From: Saxidomus purpurata
Lineage: Eukaryota; Mollusca; Bivalvia; Venerida; Veneridae
Assembly: GCA_022818135.1 (NCBI GenBank)
Contig: JAFMSR010000016.1
Span: 3,939,721-4,003,720 of the forward strand
Length of the DNA stretch: 64,000 nucleotides
Reading direction: 5' to 3'
Below the pieces are notes generated by a model, which did not search any database, had not been told where the DNA came from, and saw nothing but the letters and a program-made list of their open reading frames with translations. Positions 40,401 to 54,062 of the stretch are shown one piece after another; the first letter of the stretch is position 1; each line of letters begins with the position of its first letter. Both the position numbers and the translations under genes were made by a program.

Positions 40401-43400
40401 TTGAGTGGACACTGCTGTTTTTTGACATACTGTATTTATTTTATCAGAATTAGCTACACATTCATGAATAAATTAAGTTTAATAGGCATCGATATTTACA
40501 CTAATCATTTTATCTGTCTTCGTCATTTTGCAGGGAAAGCCTTATTTCGTTGACATACCATCGTCTGACCAATTTGTTTCCTGCGAAATCGACGCAACAT
40601 GCTTAATACCTTTGCTTGTAAAATCGAGTTCGTAAGTACCTATCACATATGATTCTAGGTCTATATAGTCCTAAAAAGAAACTATCTGTAAGATATGCCT
40701 TTTGTAATGTTTATCTGGAAATGTGTCTAATGACAGAAAACTGACAGACTCTTCTATGTTGAATCATAATGACATTTCATGATTTGCTTTGCCTAAACTG
40801 TTTCTGAGACCCCTCAGCGTAATGAGTGTTTGCATGTCACTCATTCTCTTCATATGCTAACTGTAACTTTTACTTATCATTAACATTTAATTACATTTAC
40901 CGTCGAACTTTTAGATGCCGACGGAAATATTTTGGAAGTAAATTTAAGTGATCTGAGATCATTTTGACATTTATCTTAAAGGTGTCTGAAAAAGTTAGCT
41001 TCTATATTTTGAAATATTTGCGTTAAAACCATCGCAGCTTCCGGAGAGTATGAAAAGAGAAGTGAGAGTATGTATATAAGTTTGAAGCCAAAAAGGAAGA
41101 CGCTGTAAAATAAGATGTACCTGTATAATGCAACACTGTTGTATTTTATACCTTAGCTCTTAGATGGTGCGTACTGGAATCTATTTAACACTAGTTTAGA
41201 ACAGTATTTCAGATATAAAAGGTATTATTTCGACCACAAACGCGACAATTATAGCAGAACAAAACTTAATCCAACAGAGTAAAAGCAGCCAGCAACTCAT
41301 GAAAACATCTGTTACATCTGTACCTACTTAAGAAAGTTATTCAAAATAATACTGATATTCTCAGGTGTTACTCCGGTATGTATCCATAACGAGTTCAGGC
41401 AGTTAATTACGCGTAAATTAATGAGACGTTTTAGAAAATAATTGGATTAGTTTTGTTTTTCAGAATGGTGACTTTAATTCAAATATATGACAGTTTCACA
41501 GACGATGCAGTTGTTGGAAAGCCCAAGGTTGTTTCGCATAAAGGAGAAGCAGTTTTTGAAACATTATTTTCGTTTAAACATTCCATGCCGGGCACTAGTA
41601 CCAGTTGCCTGACAGCAACGAATGCCAACAAGTAATGCATTATTTAAGATATCTGATAAAGCTGCTCGCTTTCAGAATTTGGTGAAAAATTAAGTTCTTC
41701 GAACTATCCGAAATTAACATATTTTTAACAAATCATGAAATAAGACGGTTCCAGTATAAATTCCTGTAAATATTTCTGTATTTTTTAAATTGTAGTGGTA
41801 ATGATCCGTTCAAATTGGTCATTTTCAAATTTGTCATTTATTCAAGAATAACCTACATTTAACACAATCGAATCATGAAGTCAAATAGAAATATGTCTTA
41901 ATACAGTTATGAAGTTGTTTTTTGCTAGCCTGCAAAGCAAGAACCAACTTACCTTGTTACTTTGTCATGTTTAAACAGTTTAGTACAGACACCAGATATA
42001 GAATGGCAAGAGAATATCAGTTTAGTCGATATTTGTTCTTGTATGTTTACAACTGTTATAACTTATATTAGATGGAATTTAAAAACGAATTAAGTTTTGG
42101 TTATGACATTATTTATCTTACTCTGTCATATAACATATACTATTTAATAATTGTAGTGTGACGAGCGATAAAGTATGTATCAACTTGGAAATTGAATACC
42201 CAGGTTTGAATAATATCTTATTACACTTACAATGTTACGTCCCTTTGTACACATTGTATGATTTCGTTTAGCATCATTTCTGTTAATTGATATGTATTAA
42301 CTTGCATAGTTCATTTCGGATGTGAATTGGCGGGTCCAGCGATAGATTTGTCTCGCTCAACTTTTGTCTTGGGGAAAGGTACGACAAATTGCCTACTTCA
42401 GTACAATTATTAAAAATAAAAATGACTGAAAGGCTTGTTTTGGAAGATATATCTACTAGACTGATCTTTACTTGAGAAGAAAGTAATTATGTTAGGGTGC
42501 ATGCGTGCAGTTCTTTCAGGTAGCCGCCTATATCCAGAGGACATGTAACACAAAGGTCCGCGTTAAGATGAGATAGCAGGGTCATTGGGATAAGATAAAG
42601 CACTCGGAAAGAGGAGGCGGACTTTCGGACAAGGAGAGCTCCTTCCGACTTTCAATTACCCTCGCGGAAATAAATTTAGAAATAGAAAAAATCGTAAAAA
42701 CATCAGGCGCATGAAATAGTGTGTTAAGAACCTAAATATTATTTTTGATTGCGTCAAGAAGCCTTAGAATACCTTCACCTTTTTCCTTTAAAAAGGCTAA
42801 GAAAATTCTGGTTGACGTCATACAAGTTTGATTCCGGGAGACAAAACAATGAATGAAAACGTTACGCATCACACTGACGTCATTACCCACGTTAAAAGTG
42901 TACAGTTCAAATAACGATACGCATTTATATCGATTGGCGCTTTGTTAGGTTCTGAATCGACGCCTTCTCATAATGTCAGTCAGGTATTTCTTTTTATATT
43001 TTAGTATTAGATGATTAAACTAAAATAAGTTTGTATAATATAGTTATGTTTGATATCTTGAATGGTTGCCCGAATAGGAGGAGTGAATTCCAACAGCTAC
43101 TATTTATGCTGTTTTACACATTACCGCCGAACCGAAAAAAGGTCCGTAGTAGTTACGATAGTTTTCAAAAAATGGCTTAAGAATCGAAATAACTATGTCT
43201 TGGAGTGCTTTATCGAAATTGAAGCATTTCCGTCGGTAATGTGCCTGCGTATAACTCACTCGGGCTTGCCCTGTAATTTTCCGCCAGGCACATCACCTCC
43301 GGGGAATGCTTCAATTTCGATTAAGCACTCCAAGCCATAGATTATTTCTTAAATAAGCTAACTTAAAGGTCTATATTATGTTTCCGATTTGTCAAAGAAC

Positions 43401-46400
43401 TATTTTTGGTTAAATAAGTGATAAATCCCCGAAAACATAAGGCTGCCAAACCACGCTCAATATTTTTTGTAAAACAGTGAAGTAGCATAAATTCGCATAA
43501 AAGGAACTCTGTCAATACTTCTCACTTTGATAGATTAAGAAAAATATTTGTAAAATGACAATGACACTAGAGAAGGTACTTTAAAATGGAAATATATTTG
43601 ATAACTTACTACGTTCAGAAAGGCATCTCCCGCATGACTGTTTCGCCATTTTAATGATCAACAAACGTCAGGACTGAAAGGTAGCTGAACTTCGCTTGCA
43701 GGCTGACTTATATTTGCCCTGGTGAGCAGAAAAAGCGAAACCGGTCGGCAAATAATGAATTAATTAAACTCATGGACTGTGTTTTTATCTTTTACTATAA
43801 TTAACTTTTTCCGGCACAGTTTTTTTTATTTTTCACGTATATATGGATATATATACAAGTGTATAGATAATGTTTCATACAGACCGACCCCGGGTTCTTG
43901 TATTGGCTGGGTAGGTACCAAATATATAAATAAATAAATAAACTACAGCAGAAATTGTAGCTTTGACAGCTATACCCCTTTTTGTGATTCATTTTAAAAG
44001 ATTTCAGGAATCGAATAACATTTGGACACACGTTGCTTTCATGTCTATTTTATTTCACAACAGACGCGTGTTTGTCTGCACCTTGTCAAAACAGCGCTAC
44101 TTGTAATAGTGACAGAAGAACAGGAATGTTTGTATGCGAATGTTTTTCAAACATATATCATGGACAGTTCTGTCAATACAGTAAGTGCAATTTGATGCAT
44201 TTCATCACAACTCAAATGATTTAGATCTGCTTTTTGCATGAACCGTGAGTTTAATAGCAAGTATTATAAATGACAATTTTAAAGACCCAGTCTTACTTTG
44301 CATCACATATATATAAGACTTTTACTGGCAGATAAAATTGTACTATTTTTCTAAATACTGTTATATACCTGTGCTTGAAAGAGATGTCAGAAAATGTTTT
44401 TTCTGTGGTATAATACATTTAACAAACCTATATATATTACATGATTCGTAAAAAGCCTTAGGTATGTTTTTCTTCAATTACGGTCAATTTCTAGGTAAGA
44501 CACTGCTTAGTGATATATAGCTATAATTCATCTTTTTGTAATGCTTCCGGGCTTTAACAAATAGTTTTCATCTGATATGAAAGCGTTGCAAGAAGTTTTT
44601 TTCCACCTGGTTTATAGTTCGGAATATACAACTGAAATATAATAATTGTGTCTAAATCCGCTAATAAACTGCCATTTTGAACTTTCTGAAAAGGGGAAGC
44701 AAATCGTTAATCTGAAAATGTGTTGTATGTCCAAACAGGGACGGTCAATAATGTCATGTTTAAAGCACACCGCTACTTTCCGTTTCCGTTAGTGATACAA
44801 CTGTAACTAACAAGTACTAACTGTTTTAAACTATTTTGATGTAAAATGCTACCTGCAAGTTTTATAGGAGATAGACATACTTTTAACTTTGTATGCCCTG
44901 CACTAGTAAGAACTAGTTCAAGATGGGGAATCAAAAGGGGTCTTGACATTCACAAGATGGTAAATCCCACGGTCGGCCGGGACTATAAACAATCTAAACG
45001 AAGAATGAGACTTAAGAAAATGAATAAAGTCAAAAAGTAGAAAAAGTGGCATATTTAGTGTAAAACAAAAATGGGTTTCAACACACATTGTGACTTATGA
45101 TCGGATTTCCATATCCACATCATGTTCTGATGAAGCAGACGGTATTTTTAAAGTAAATGTTTTAAACTGCTTTTACCACAAATACAGACAGATGTCATTT
45201 TAAGAGTTATTTATTGATAATGAACGGAATCTGAAGCTCTTCGAAGATATCGAGAACTTTCCAATAGGTCACTATGTTCCGACGTCACATTAATTTTATT
45301 TACAGAGAGAGATTTGTGTGACCCCAACCCGTGCATTGAAGACCATACTCAACAGTGCTACGACCTTACAACGGAGTATTATTGCTTATGTATGAAAGGG
45401 TTTGAAGGAAAACATTGTGAAATTAGTAAGTTGTGTATACTTTAACAAAAATTTAATCAGTTGCTCATCATCCAATTGAATAAAGTTTAAACAACAGTCT
45501 GGTGACAAGACAGAGTAAAGGGAAAAGTCTTGGCAACACGACATGAAAGAATAGATAAAACTATTTTACTTGGAAAAGTGATTACTTGATTTTCAGCATT
45601 GGTTTCTATGCAGCTTAATTTTCTTAAGTTCAAAATATTTTTAAAAGAAGTTATTTCCATCTACTATTTAACACAATATTATGATTTTTTTATTGATTGT
45701 ATTTGAATAAGAAATGTACGTGTTATTAGTTATTACATCCATTAAACTATTATAATGAGCTATAACCATAAAATTTTCACCTTTTTCGAATATTAAGTTT
45801 TCTTTTTTATTATGCGTTGTTAGTTTCATTAAGCGGTGAAGCTGTGCAACCACCATAACATGTAAACATGAGAATGTTACAACTTTCCTCTAAGATTTTA
45901 CTTTTAGCAATAACGGTGAAATAAATCTCAATCTATAGAAAATTGTTATAACCTTAAGATATAAAAGAACCTGTAAGTGTAAAGTTGGGACTTTACCCAA
46001 TACCTAGTTCCTTAAAATGTCAGATAAAAAATATGGCTGGCATCCATGGAGTAATATTAACACTGACGTGTTCACTCTTTGGTAACGTGATTCTACGTGA
46101 CGTAAAGAAATACAGTCTCCGTTGGTAATAACTTTTGGTTAATATGTTCCTCCCTAAAACTGGATTTTCGCTATTTCAGGAGTCGTTATATACGGAATTT
46201 GCTTAATACAAATGATGTAATTCCACAGGAAAATACATGTTGCATTTTACTAGTGATTTAAACGTTCTTAACGGCTAGAGATTAGATCAAGTAAATAAAG
46301 TATAATAATTGATATAATAATTATATTTATATCTTCATACTTAAAAATAAGAGCAAAGCTTTCGTCCGTTGTAGAGCAAACAGAAGCAAACACTACGAGA

Positions 46401-49400
46401 GTCACACCTGTCATTGCTTTGACGTCGCTGTATGAAACTTCAAGTACAGTACCTGTAACAAAATCAACTATAATGGTACCGGTATCAGCTACAACAGGTA
46501 CGTGTTCACCAATTGTTTATCTATACGTTGTATTTGATAATAAATATATGAATGATGATCACGATCAGGTCAACACTACTAACTAAAGGAACCAATTCTT
46601 ATGTTATCAATTGAACATAATTTAAAAAACCATGTCTTCTATTTGGTGTTTCCTTTTCTAATTCAATCAAATATCTTCAACTCCAATTTGAAATAAATTT
46701 ACCTTATCAATTATGATTATAGAGCTTACAACTCGGTTGTTTCAAGCTTTCTGTTATTTTACCAATATAGTTGCGTACTGTAAATAGCGGGCATGTTGCA
46801 AACAGAGTAACGACAGGTAAATAGACCATTCTTTAAGCTATGAAATGATGAAAAATGGTCGTTCTCGGCCCTTGAGGTTGAGTAAAATAATCCTAAAACT
46901 TGTTTATATTTAGTTTATAGCTGTAAATAAGTGATACACGTTTTTGAAAAATGGAGTGTTGTAGGCAAGTGCCTTTGGGTGTTACTTAGTTAAGTCCTCT
47001 GATTACAACTGAAAAGTTATACAAGTCTGTACATACCAATTGGATTGTTATTCATTGACTTTAACAAGAGCTAAAGTACCTACGTTCTAGCAAATGCAGA
47101 ATTGCCAGCATTCTCCGATTATAAGCCATAAAATGTAAGAAAACATGTACAAAGAATATGAAGGAAACATTGGAATCTTTTCTTAATTCTAGGTGATCCA
47201 TGTCGGACCAATCCATGTGTACGTGGAACATGTTTTTCTCATGCCGCAACGTTTCTCTGTCAGTGCCCTCATGGATTTACGGGAAAACTTTGTGAGAAAA
47301 CAGGTACATGTAATACGAACTTTTTTCTTTGTAAACTTTGAACTTTTTGAGTCTATGGATGCTACGTTAACATAACCTAATGCAGATATATCTGTACATG
47401 TTTGCTAATGTTTTGTGTGGATCATGACAAATGAAATAGAAACAGACATGATTTATTCAACTTCGAAGACACTAATATCTATTCGATATGACTCCTAATA
47501 TTTTACGTCAAAATATTAACAAGATTATATTTTTTCAAAGCAAATGAAGTCCTATTTTTTTTTTTTTTAGTTAACCATGTTTCATCATCAAGGGATTTGA
47601 AACAATCGTACGACGATACATTAAAAAAATCAAAATACTAATTTTAATTAGCGACTATTTTCTTGTAGTTGATCCGTGTGAGCCAAACCCATGTGTACAT
47701 GGAATTTGTTTTTCTCATGATCAACAATTCCTTTGCCAATGTTCTCCCGGTTTTACTGGAAATACGTGTGAGAAAACAGGTATTTTGGAATAGTTTTAGT
47801 TTATATGTCATGAAACTTAAGTGTTTTTATACAAAAGCTTTTAAAAGTATGATTCTTCTTTTATCACATGTCGCCGTCTCCTTTGAGATAATAAAGCCTG
47901 TTATCCAGTTATTCCTTCTTTTTTAAGCAGTGTGCTTATTCTATCATAACTAATACACCGCCAAGTTGTGACACCAGTTTTCATACATTGGTTGGGTTTG
48001 TCGGCGTCCTCGCTAAGTAATCTATTTGGATCCTATTTTCAACATTCCTTCTTTAGATAATACAACCTGTGTTTGCCATATGATTATTCTCCAATAATTC
48101 CAACGATTAACTTTGGTCTCCTCCGTCTTCGGTTGAATTTAAAAATGAATTTTTTCAGTGAATTTCCGTTTTGGATCGAGGTAAATGTCTATCATATGAT
48201 ATATTGTGTTGCCATTCAATCAATTGCCGGCGGTTCTCCTTTTTTAAATGTATACGTCGCCTGCATGCACGATCATCAGTTTGTATAGGTTGCATTCAGC
48301 TTTTCTACACTGTCTTTATGGTTTTTAATAAATTTCCTACCAGTACATCTTTTATAACCAACTTTTCTTTTAGGTTTTAAACAACCTGAGTTATCTCATA
48401 TCAAAATAATTTCCTAGTTCTTTTTACCAACTTTTATTTCTTCAAGAGTCCTTTTTAATCTATCGTGAGTAAGTGACGAATTATGAAAACAAAACAACAA
48501 CTGCAGTCCTTCAAACTAATGGCCATAGCAAACTTTACCAAATAAGAAACTTCTCTGTATTAATGAATTTATCAGAAATAGGATAGTGCAAATCGTAAAC
48601 GACTATTTTGTAAAAAAAACAACAGAAAACTCTGAGTCGATCTAGAAAAAAAAATAGTCAGTTCAAAATGCGTTTGTTAATTTGTCCCTCCTTGAATTCG
48701 TTACCTATCAAGCATCTGCACTCTGATAAAAAAATCTTAATGAAGCTCTCGATTGGCCTCGACAGGTCCAGTGACATTCGAATTAATCTGAATATTCACT
48801 TAAATCATGTCATTATTTGAAACATGAGACGGCCTCTCTGTCACGGCTTCTCTTGGACGAAACGTACCGTCCAGTGGCTTAACACTGTGTTACTGTTTCA
48901 GATGCCCAGGGTCCTTCAATAGTTGGTAAGAAAAAATATTTTCATAGTTTTCGCAATTTGTTTGCAGTAATTTTGTAAAAGGTAACTCAGACATACACTC
49001 AGGTACTTAGTATACTTCGGGTAACTAGCAGTTTTAAAGGGAGGTTACGTCGGATCCAACCTAGTGTTTTATTGATCTATGCTCTATGGTATGGCGTAAA
49101 TGTGGAATTGTTTTATGGTGTTGTACTATATTGTAGAAGCGATCCTATTAATAGATATTGATTGATATTAATTGATATTAAAGCTGCAGTTTGTCTGTTG
49201 CCTCTTTTCGTATTTTGACAATTCGTTCTTATGTGCGTGGGTCTTCTTTGTTGATTATTGAGGACATCTAAAACAATGTACGTGTATATGCATGAAATTC
49301 GATGTATACAGCAACATAAGATAATCGATTTTATTCAGAATTAGACTTTCTGTCAACATCTGATTTTCATGTATTTGATCTGCATGATGATGCTTATTAT

Positions 49401-49417
49401 TGATATTTTCAGGTTGA
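31436..49417 (+). CDS. Secreted EGF-module protein, copy 2 (complete)
   Basis: Coding exons: 31436-31555, 32394-32704, 34049-34187, 34975-35154, 37750-37883, 38189-38359, 38923-38966, 39665-39699, 40534-40631, 41464-41631, 42157-42203, 44064-44180, 45306-45425, 46375-46497, 47193-47303, 47669-47779, 48902-48925, 49413-49417. The sum is 2058 nt (685 residues). Residues 1-17 form a signal peptide. Residues 18-482 are the large extracellular region with GEGPCGVNC and DPDADVVRC motifs, of the type found in molluscan EGF proteins without a settled name. EGF1 and EGF2 lie at 483-561, a Thr/Ser linker at 562-602, EGF3 and EGF4 at 603-676, and a short tail ending SIVG. The ATG context (GAGATGG) is favourable. 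No membrane segment follows, so secretion is inferred. Linker exon 46375 has an equally in-frame acceptor at 46387. The 9-residue tail and split stop match copy 1. Large introns hold hairpins and T-rich runs (35806-35880). Confidence 0.88.
43177..43352. repeat. 176-bp hairpin element (MITE-like) in an intron of copy 2
   Basis: Arms of about 50 bp: the left arm includes TTGGAGTGCTTTATCGAAAT and then TGAAGCATT; the right arm includes AATGCTTCAATTTCGATTAA and then GCACTCCAAG. An inner pair (AATGTGCCTG/CAGGCACAT) follows. The outer end is CTTAAGAA / TTCTTAA. The corresponding intron of copy 1 (6844-7419) has no such structure, so it is a later insertion. Confidence 0.8.
46145..46200. repeat. Dispersed repeat fragment (GGATTTTCGCTAT...TATATACGGAATTT)
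   Basis: This intronic segment of copy 2 shares GGATTTTCGCTAT, GGAGTC and TTATATACGGAATTT in the same order and spacing with 53938-53990 upstream of the tetraspanin gene. The two are diverged copies of one dispersed repeat. Its class is not clear. Confidence 0.6.
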
Positions 49418-52400
49418 AGAGGTGGTTGGCAAAAGGTCACGTCTGAGTGTATCTTTGCTTGATATTCTCGAAAACAATATTGTAAATCTGGCTTTTACCA
49501 AAACCATATAACACAGACATTTGGTCTTCGTGTTTTTTTTCTTGTCATGACATTGCAAATAGTGAAGACTAATTGTATTTAATGTATAAATTGTGAACTT
49601 TGTCTTTCTTCCTTTTACTTTCCTTTTTATTTACGTTTCTTTTAGTAAACTATGCTTAATGTTTCTTGAGCATTGATTCCTGTCAACTTACCAGTAGTTA
49701 TCTTCATCAGTGTTTCAAATCAGTGTAGAAACTTTTTTGTCTGAATGCACTATAGTATTGAAGGGTATGCATTTAATACTTAGAACGCCAACTACACGCT
49801 GTATACCGTGCCAGCAATTCCTGGAAAAACTATTAAAGTATATAGGTGGTAGAACGACTACAAAATTAAAATAACATCATAAAAATGTAAAAATAAAACA
49901 AGGTCCAGATAGCAAGTGTCTCCTAGGATAACGTTAACTGGTTCGCTGCTCTCTTTTTAACAACGGAACCTTCTATGCATGTAATTCAAATAGCCTTACA
50001 AGGGAAGTTGTGATTCAAAAACAATAATATTTGCATCTGATCTAGATCATACGTGCCGCTGTACAAAAGTTGTGTCCTGTTATTTCTACATTTTATGAAA
50101 AAGCTAAAGCATTTTACATTTGCGCTCTTTTATAAGGGTTGCAATGTAATCCAAGCTATCTTCGATAAATATATTAATACAAATTGTAAGAACTTGTTTC
50201 GCAAACATGATTAAATTATTCAGTTTAGAAAAAAAAACTATCTTCTTTTGTGTATGATGTTAATTTTCATTTGACCGCACTTGTAAGCGTTTTTGACAAA
50301 TTCGAAAATTCGATGACTCAAAAAATACAAAAACATTATGCAATAATTTAGATAACAAAGCCCAGATTGGCCGAATATAAGTTATATTTGGCAAAACCTA
50401 CATCAAAATCACATACAGATCTAAATGTGAAGAAAAAACTTAACATGGGCGCATAACTCTATTCAGGTTGCATACTTCGTGGTTTAGAAGACAAATACAT
50501 ACCGGGTAGCTCATTTAACGATACAATATCAATGATCTTTATAATATTGAATATCGGTGACTTGACGTAGGATAGGGATGAAAAAAAACTGATAATCCAA
50601 ATTAATATAAAACGGTGGCATGCTAAACTATTTAAATAGATTGAATAACAAAGGCATATCAAATCGTATTAATCTACCGTTTGCCGTTGTCTTTGTTTAT
50701 ATCAGGCACCGAAATTCATCAAAACTGATCGATCTTTACGTCTTTCTGTATTGTGATATTCGTTAAACTATAAAAAAAAAATCAGATAAATCAGTTGCGA
50801 AATTGTCGACAAGATATCATATTACAGAAGTGGGGAATAGTTTTATCATAAAACGAGATACTGTGCATAAATTAAGACACGTTTTGAATTTTGAGATCAG
50901 AGTTCAATATCTGTTTAATTAAAGGACCCAGGATTTACATGGGTGTAATCGCGTAGTGCATTGTCAGCACTGAAATGTTTAATCAGTGTAGTAAGCGTTT
51001 GTGAAAGTTTACATTGATGGCTACTCATAATAAACTTCGCATGTGGGATGTTTATGTAGTCATCAAGCCTGACAAGGTGGGTTTCTCCGGGTACTTCGGT
51101 TTCCTCCATCCTAAAATGCCTCAAAAACGCGACCATCTGCGCCAACGAGCGTGATCTAACATAAGTTGTAAATCGCTGTAAATTAAATAAAACGTAACCT
51201 TAAACTTCCCCGAGTTCTTTCCAGTGCTCGATCAGACAAAAGCGACAGTGTCAGTCCCGTCAAACTCCGATTGGAATCCGTGACATCATGGTTAGGCGTC
51301 CCACACACTACCCTTCACCACAAAGACAGTGTTAAAATCGACTGAAAATGAAACTGCTGCATATTTATCAACATGATACTGAAGCTCGAAAGGGGTGAAG
51401 GTACAACAAAGGTTTCAAGAGATAGCGAACAATACTAAAAGATAGTATTCCAGTTTGCAATTTCCGTGCTCTTATGTCATCGCGATGACGTTAAATACTT
51501 TTAAAGAATTGCTATTCTCTTCAAGTGAGTGAGTGAATGAGTGGGTGGGTGGGCGGCTGGCTGAGAGGAGGGAGTGAGGGAGGGAGTGTGGTTGTATGGC
51601 ACGTCAACACTATACGGTTATATTGTGTCGTATTCGCTTGAAACAAATTAACTTTCTTCAGCAGGATGCCTTTTAAAACTATATTTTAGAGATTTCATAT
51701 AAAACAAATTGTGGGTTTTCAAAATATTTGGCTCATTGGATCGAAATGTACTTTTTGGCTAATCTCTTGAAATCAAGAAATATGACCAAAGGCCTCTTCC
51801 TTGTTCATTGTTATTCGTCACGATTTTAAAATGTTTTGTTATCCAAACCATGAGTTTTGGAAACGGTTATTGTTTAGGTTTAAGTGTATATCTACGTAAT
51901 TTAAACCTGATATAAAGACAATAAAAAGACGGATACAATTATTTGTATCGTCATTGAGGCGACGTACGGGATAAATTGCCGACGCGGAATAATGCGCGAC
52001 CAATTTAAAGTATTCAGACGCAGAATAAATGCGTAGAGTCTTTACAATTTGTAATTGAAATTCGTTTTGAATTCAAAAACAAACATCACTGAATGTAATT
52101 AGTATTTTGTATGTCACCATAAAAGCAGGGAAAAAATAGAAACATTTCTTATGTCTTTCAATTGAAAGAAATAACACTATGCTGTTTAACTGTTTAACTT
52201 AACGATAGAAGCTGTTCCAAATATAATGTATAAAGAAAAAGCTACTGAAAGCTGTAACTGAATACATTCTATCACCTTGTTTCAGGCATTTCTCGCCTTC
52301 ATCCGATTATTTCGGAACATTATTGAAATATTCAAAAGAAAATATTGTAGATAAAATATACAACATGGGGTAGGTAGTTCAGAACATTCATGCAGAAAAG

Positions 52401-54062
52401 GACAATAATATGAGTCAGGGTTATGTAACTTGCATCATTCGAGATTACAGTACATGTACTCTACTTAAATATAGAAGAAACACGTTGTTTGATGAAAGAG
52501 ACACGGATTTTCAACAAAATAATAGAAAGAAATTGATGACAGAATATCAATTTTCAACGAAGCGAAAGAAAAAAAAAGTTCATGACAGAACTGTGAAGAA
52601 AACGCCATATACCTGTATTAAAGTGGTGAAAACTGGTTATCAGGATCGAGTTTATTGGGCTAGTCAATACTTCCGCTTTATTGTAGACTTTATTCAAATC
52701 TAACTTAAGAAAATCTTCACCGTTTGCAACATATTTTTTTTTAATTTCCTGATAATATATATATATTTTTTTTTTTAATAAATTGATTCAAAATTTCCCC
52801 ATAGAGTCCCCAGTAGTCTAAAGGATAGCTTCTTTTTGTTCTTTTCCAATAGTCGTGATTGTTTTATATCTAGATGTTTTTGATTGGAGTACCTGTATAA
52901 AATAACCAGTATTAATTTTAACTGTCTTTTATCCAGCTCGGGATATTCAAGGATTTCTATTCAGACAGGTACACGTTCTTTATTTATTTGCTTCTTGTTT
53001 ATATATTTTATTTTATTTTATTTCATTTTTGAATATAACTGCGGCTAAATACAAATTCATAATATTAATTTTCTAGTATGAATTGTTTGGTTTAATTGCT
53101 TAAAAGTCTTGTAACGTTTAAAAGACATTATAATTTTTCACGAAAGCATAATACATTTGTACATTGGTCGATTTTAATTTTTGCTTACGCTGTTCGAACG
53201 AACCATATTTATGTTTCGCCGTTCGGACGAACCTTGTTTATGTTTCGAATTATACAAATTCTCTTAGATCTTGGAAATGTCTCCACCATGAAAATCGAAA
53301 CAATCAAAGCTTTTGTAAATACCGAAAAAAGAAGTTTTGTTACAACAGAAAATATGTTTCTTTATGTGCAAAATTGCTGATAAATGTTGGTTTTACTTAA
53401 GACGGGCAGTTTAAATTTCAGCCATTGATTTGTCCAAACATTTGAATAAAGATAGATAATGGTTCAAGATGGAGACAATAAATACATTACAAGTTTTTAA
53501 CCTTAATTTATCCAATAAATTGCTGTGTTAGTGTAAAAAAAATATTGTAATTAGAAAAGTTCACGATCGAGCTGTGGGCGAAAATCTCGTAGTACAAATA
53601 CATTGTCATGTTGTTTCATTTGTCACCAAATATTGAAATTCATATTTTCCTAAATGTGTTAATTTAGCAAGAAAAAAAACAATGTAATTAAAAATGAAAA
53701 TATTTTTGTGAAGAATCTTATGTATGAACATTTTACGTTGAAATAGTGCGGGGCTGCGTCCCCTGAAAGTTTTGAAGCTCTAAATTGGTGTTATCGTCCA
53801 CTAAAAGGTACAATAAACTATGTTTATAACGAACTCCTTGGGACCATCTAAATATGTTCCTTATATCCGGAGTTTGTTATATCCATAAAACATTTCATAT
53901 ACAATAAAGAAAGAAAAAAACTCGGCCAGTGAAAATGTGTTCATTATATCCGGATTTTCGCTATATCCGGAGTCATTATATACGGAATTTACTGTATGTC
54001 TATTAGTTTACATAATTTATTTTTTAAGTTGATAACTCAAGGACCATTATTTACAACCAAGG
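49418..54062. other. Intergenic region between EGF copy 2 and the tetraspanin gene
   Basis: No gene was recognised. The first 120 bp or so align with the 3' flank of copy 1. A possible poly(A) signal AATAAA is at 49892. A GTGAG/GAGGG-rich simple stretch lies at 51525-51590. A minus-strand frame at 50915-51145 is open but unsupported. A basic 97-codon frame at 52410-52703 has no recognisable domain. Repeats with ATATCCGGA lie at 53854-53990, just before the tetraspanin start. Confidence 0.55.
53854..53990. repeat. ATATCCGGA-containing dispersed repeat upstream of the tetraspanin gene
   Basis: Three ATATCCGGA words occur (within TTATATCCGGAGTTTG, TTATATCCGGATTTTC and CTATATCCGGAGTCAT), and the segment ends TATATACGGAATTT. 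A diverged second copy is at 46145-46200. It ends about 70 bp before the tetraspanin ATG, so it may lie in the promoter or 5' UTR. Confidence 0.65.

Noticed and set aside
50915..51145. 76-codon minus-strand frame
   Set aside because: There is no recognisable domain. The sequence near 51080-51120 resembles a motif I associate with dispersed molluscan repeats, but I could not define ends or confirm it.
52410..52703. 97-codon basic frame on the + strand
   Set aside because: It is rich in Lys and Arg from AT-rich low-complexity DNA, with no domain, no splice partners and no paralogue.
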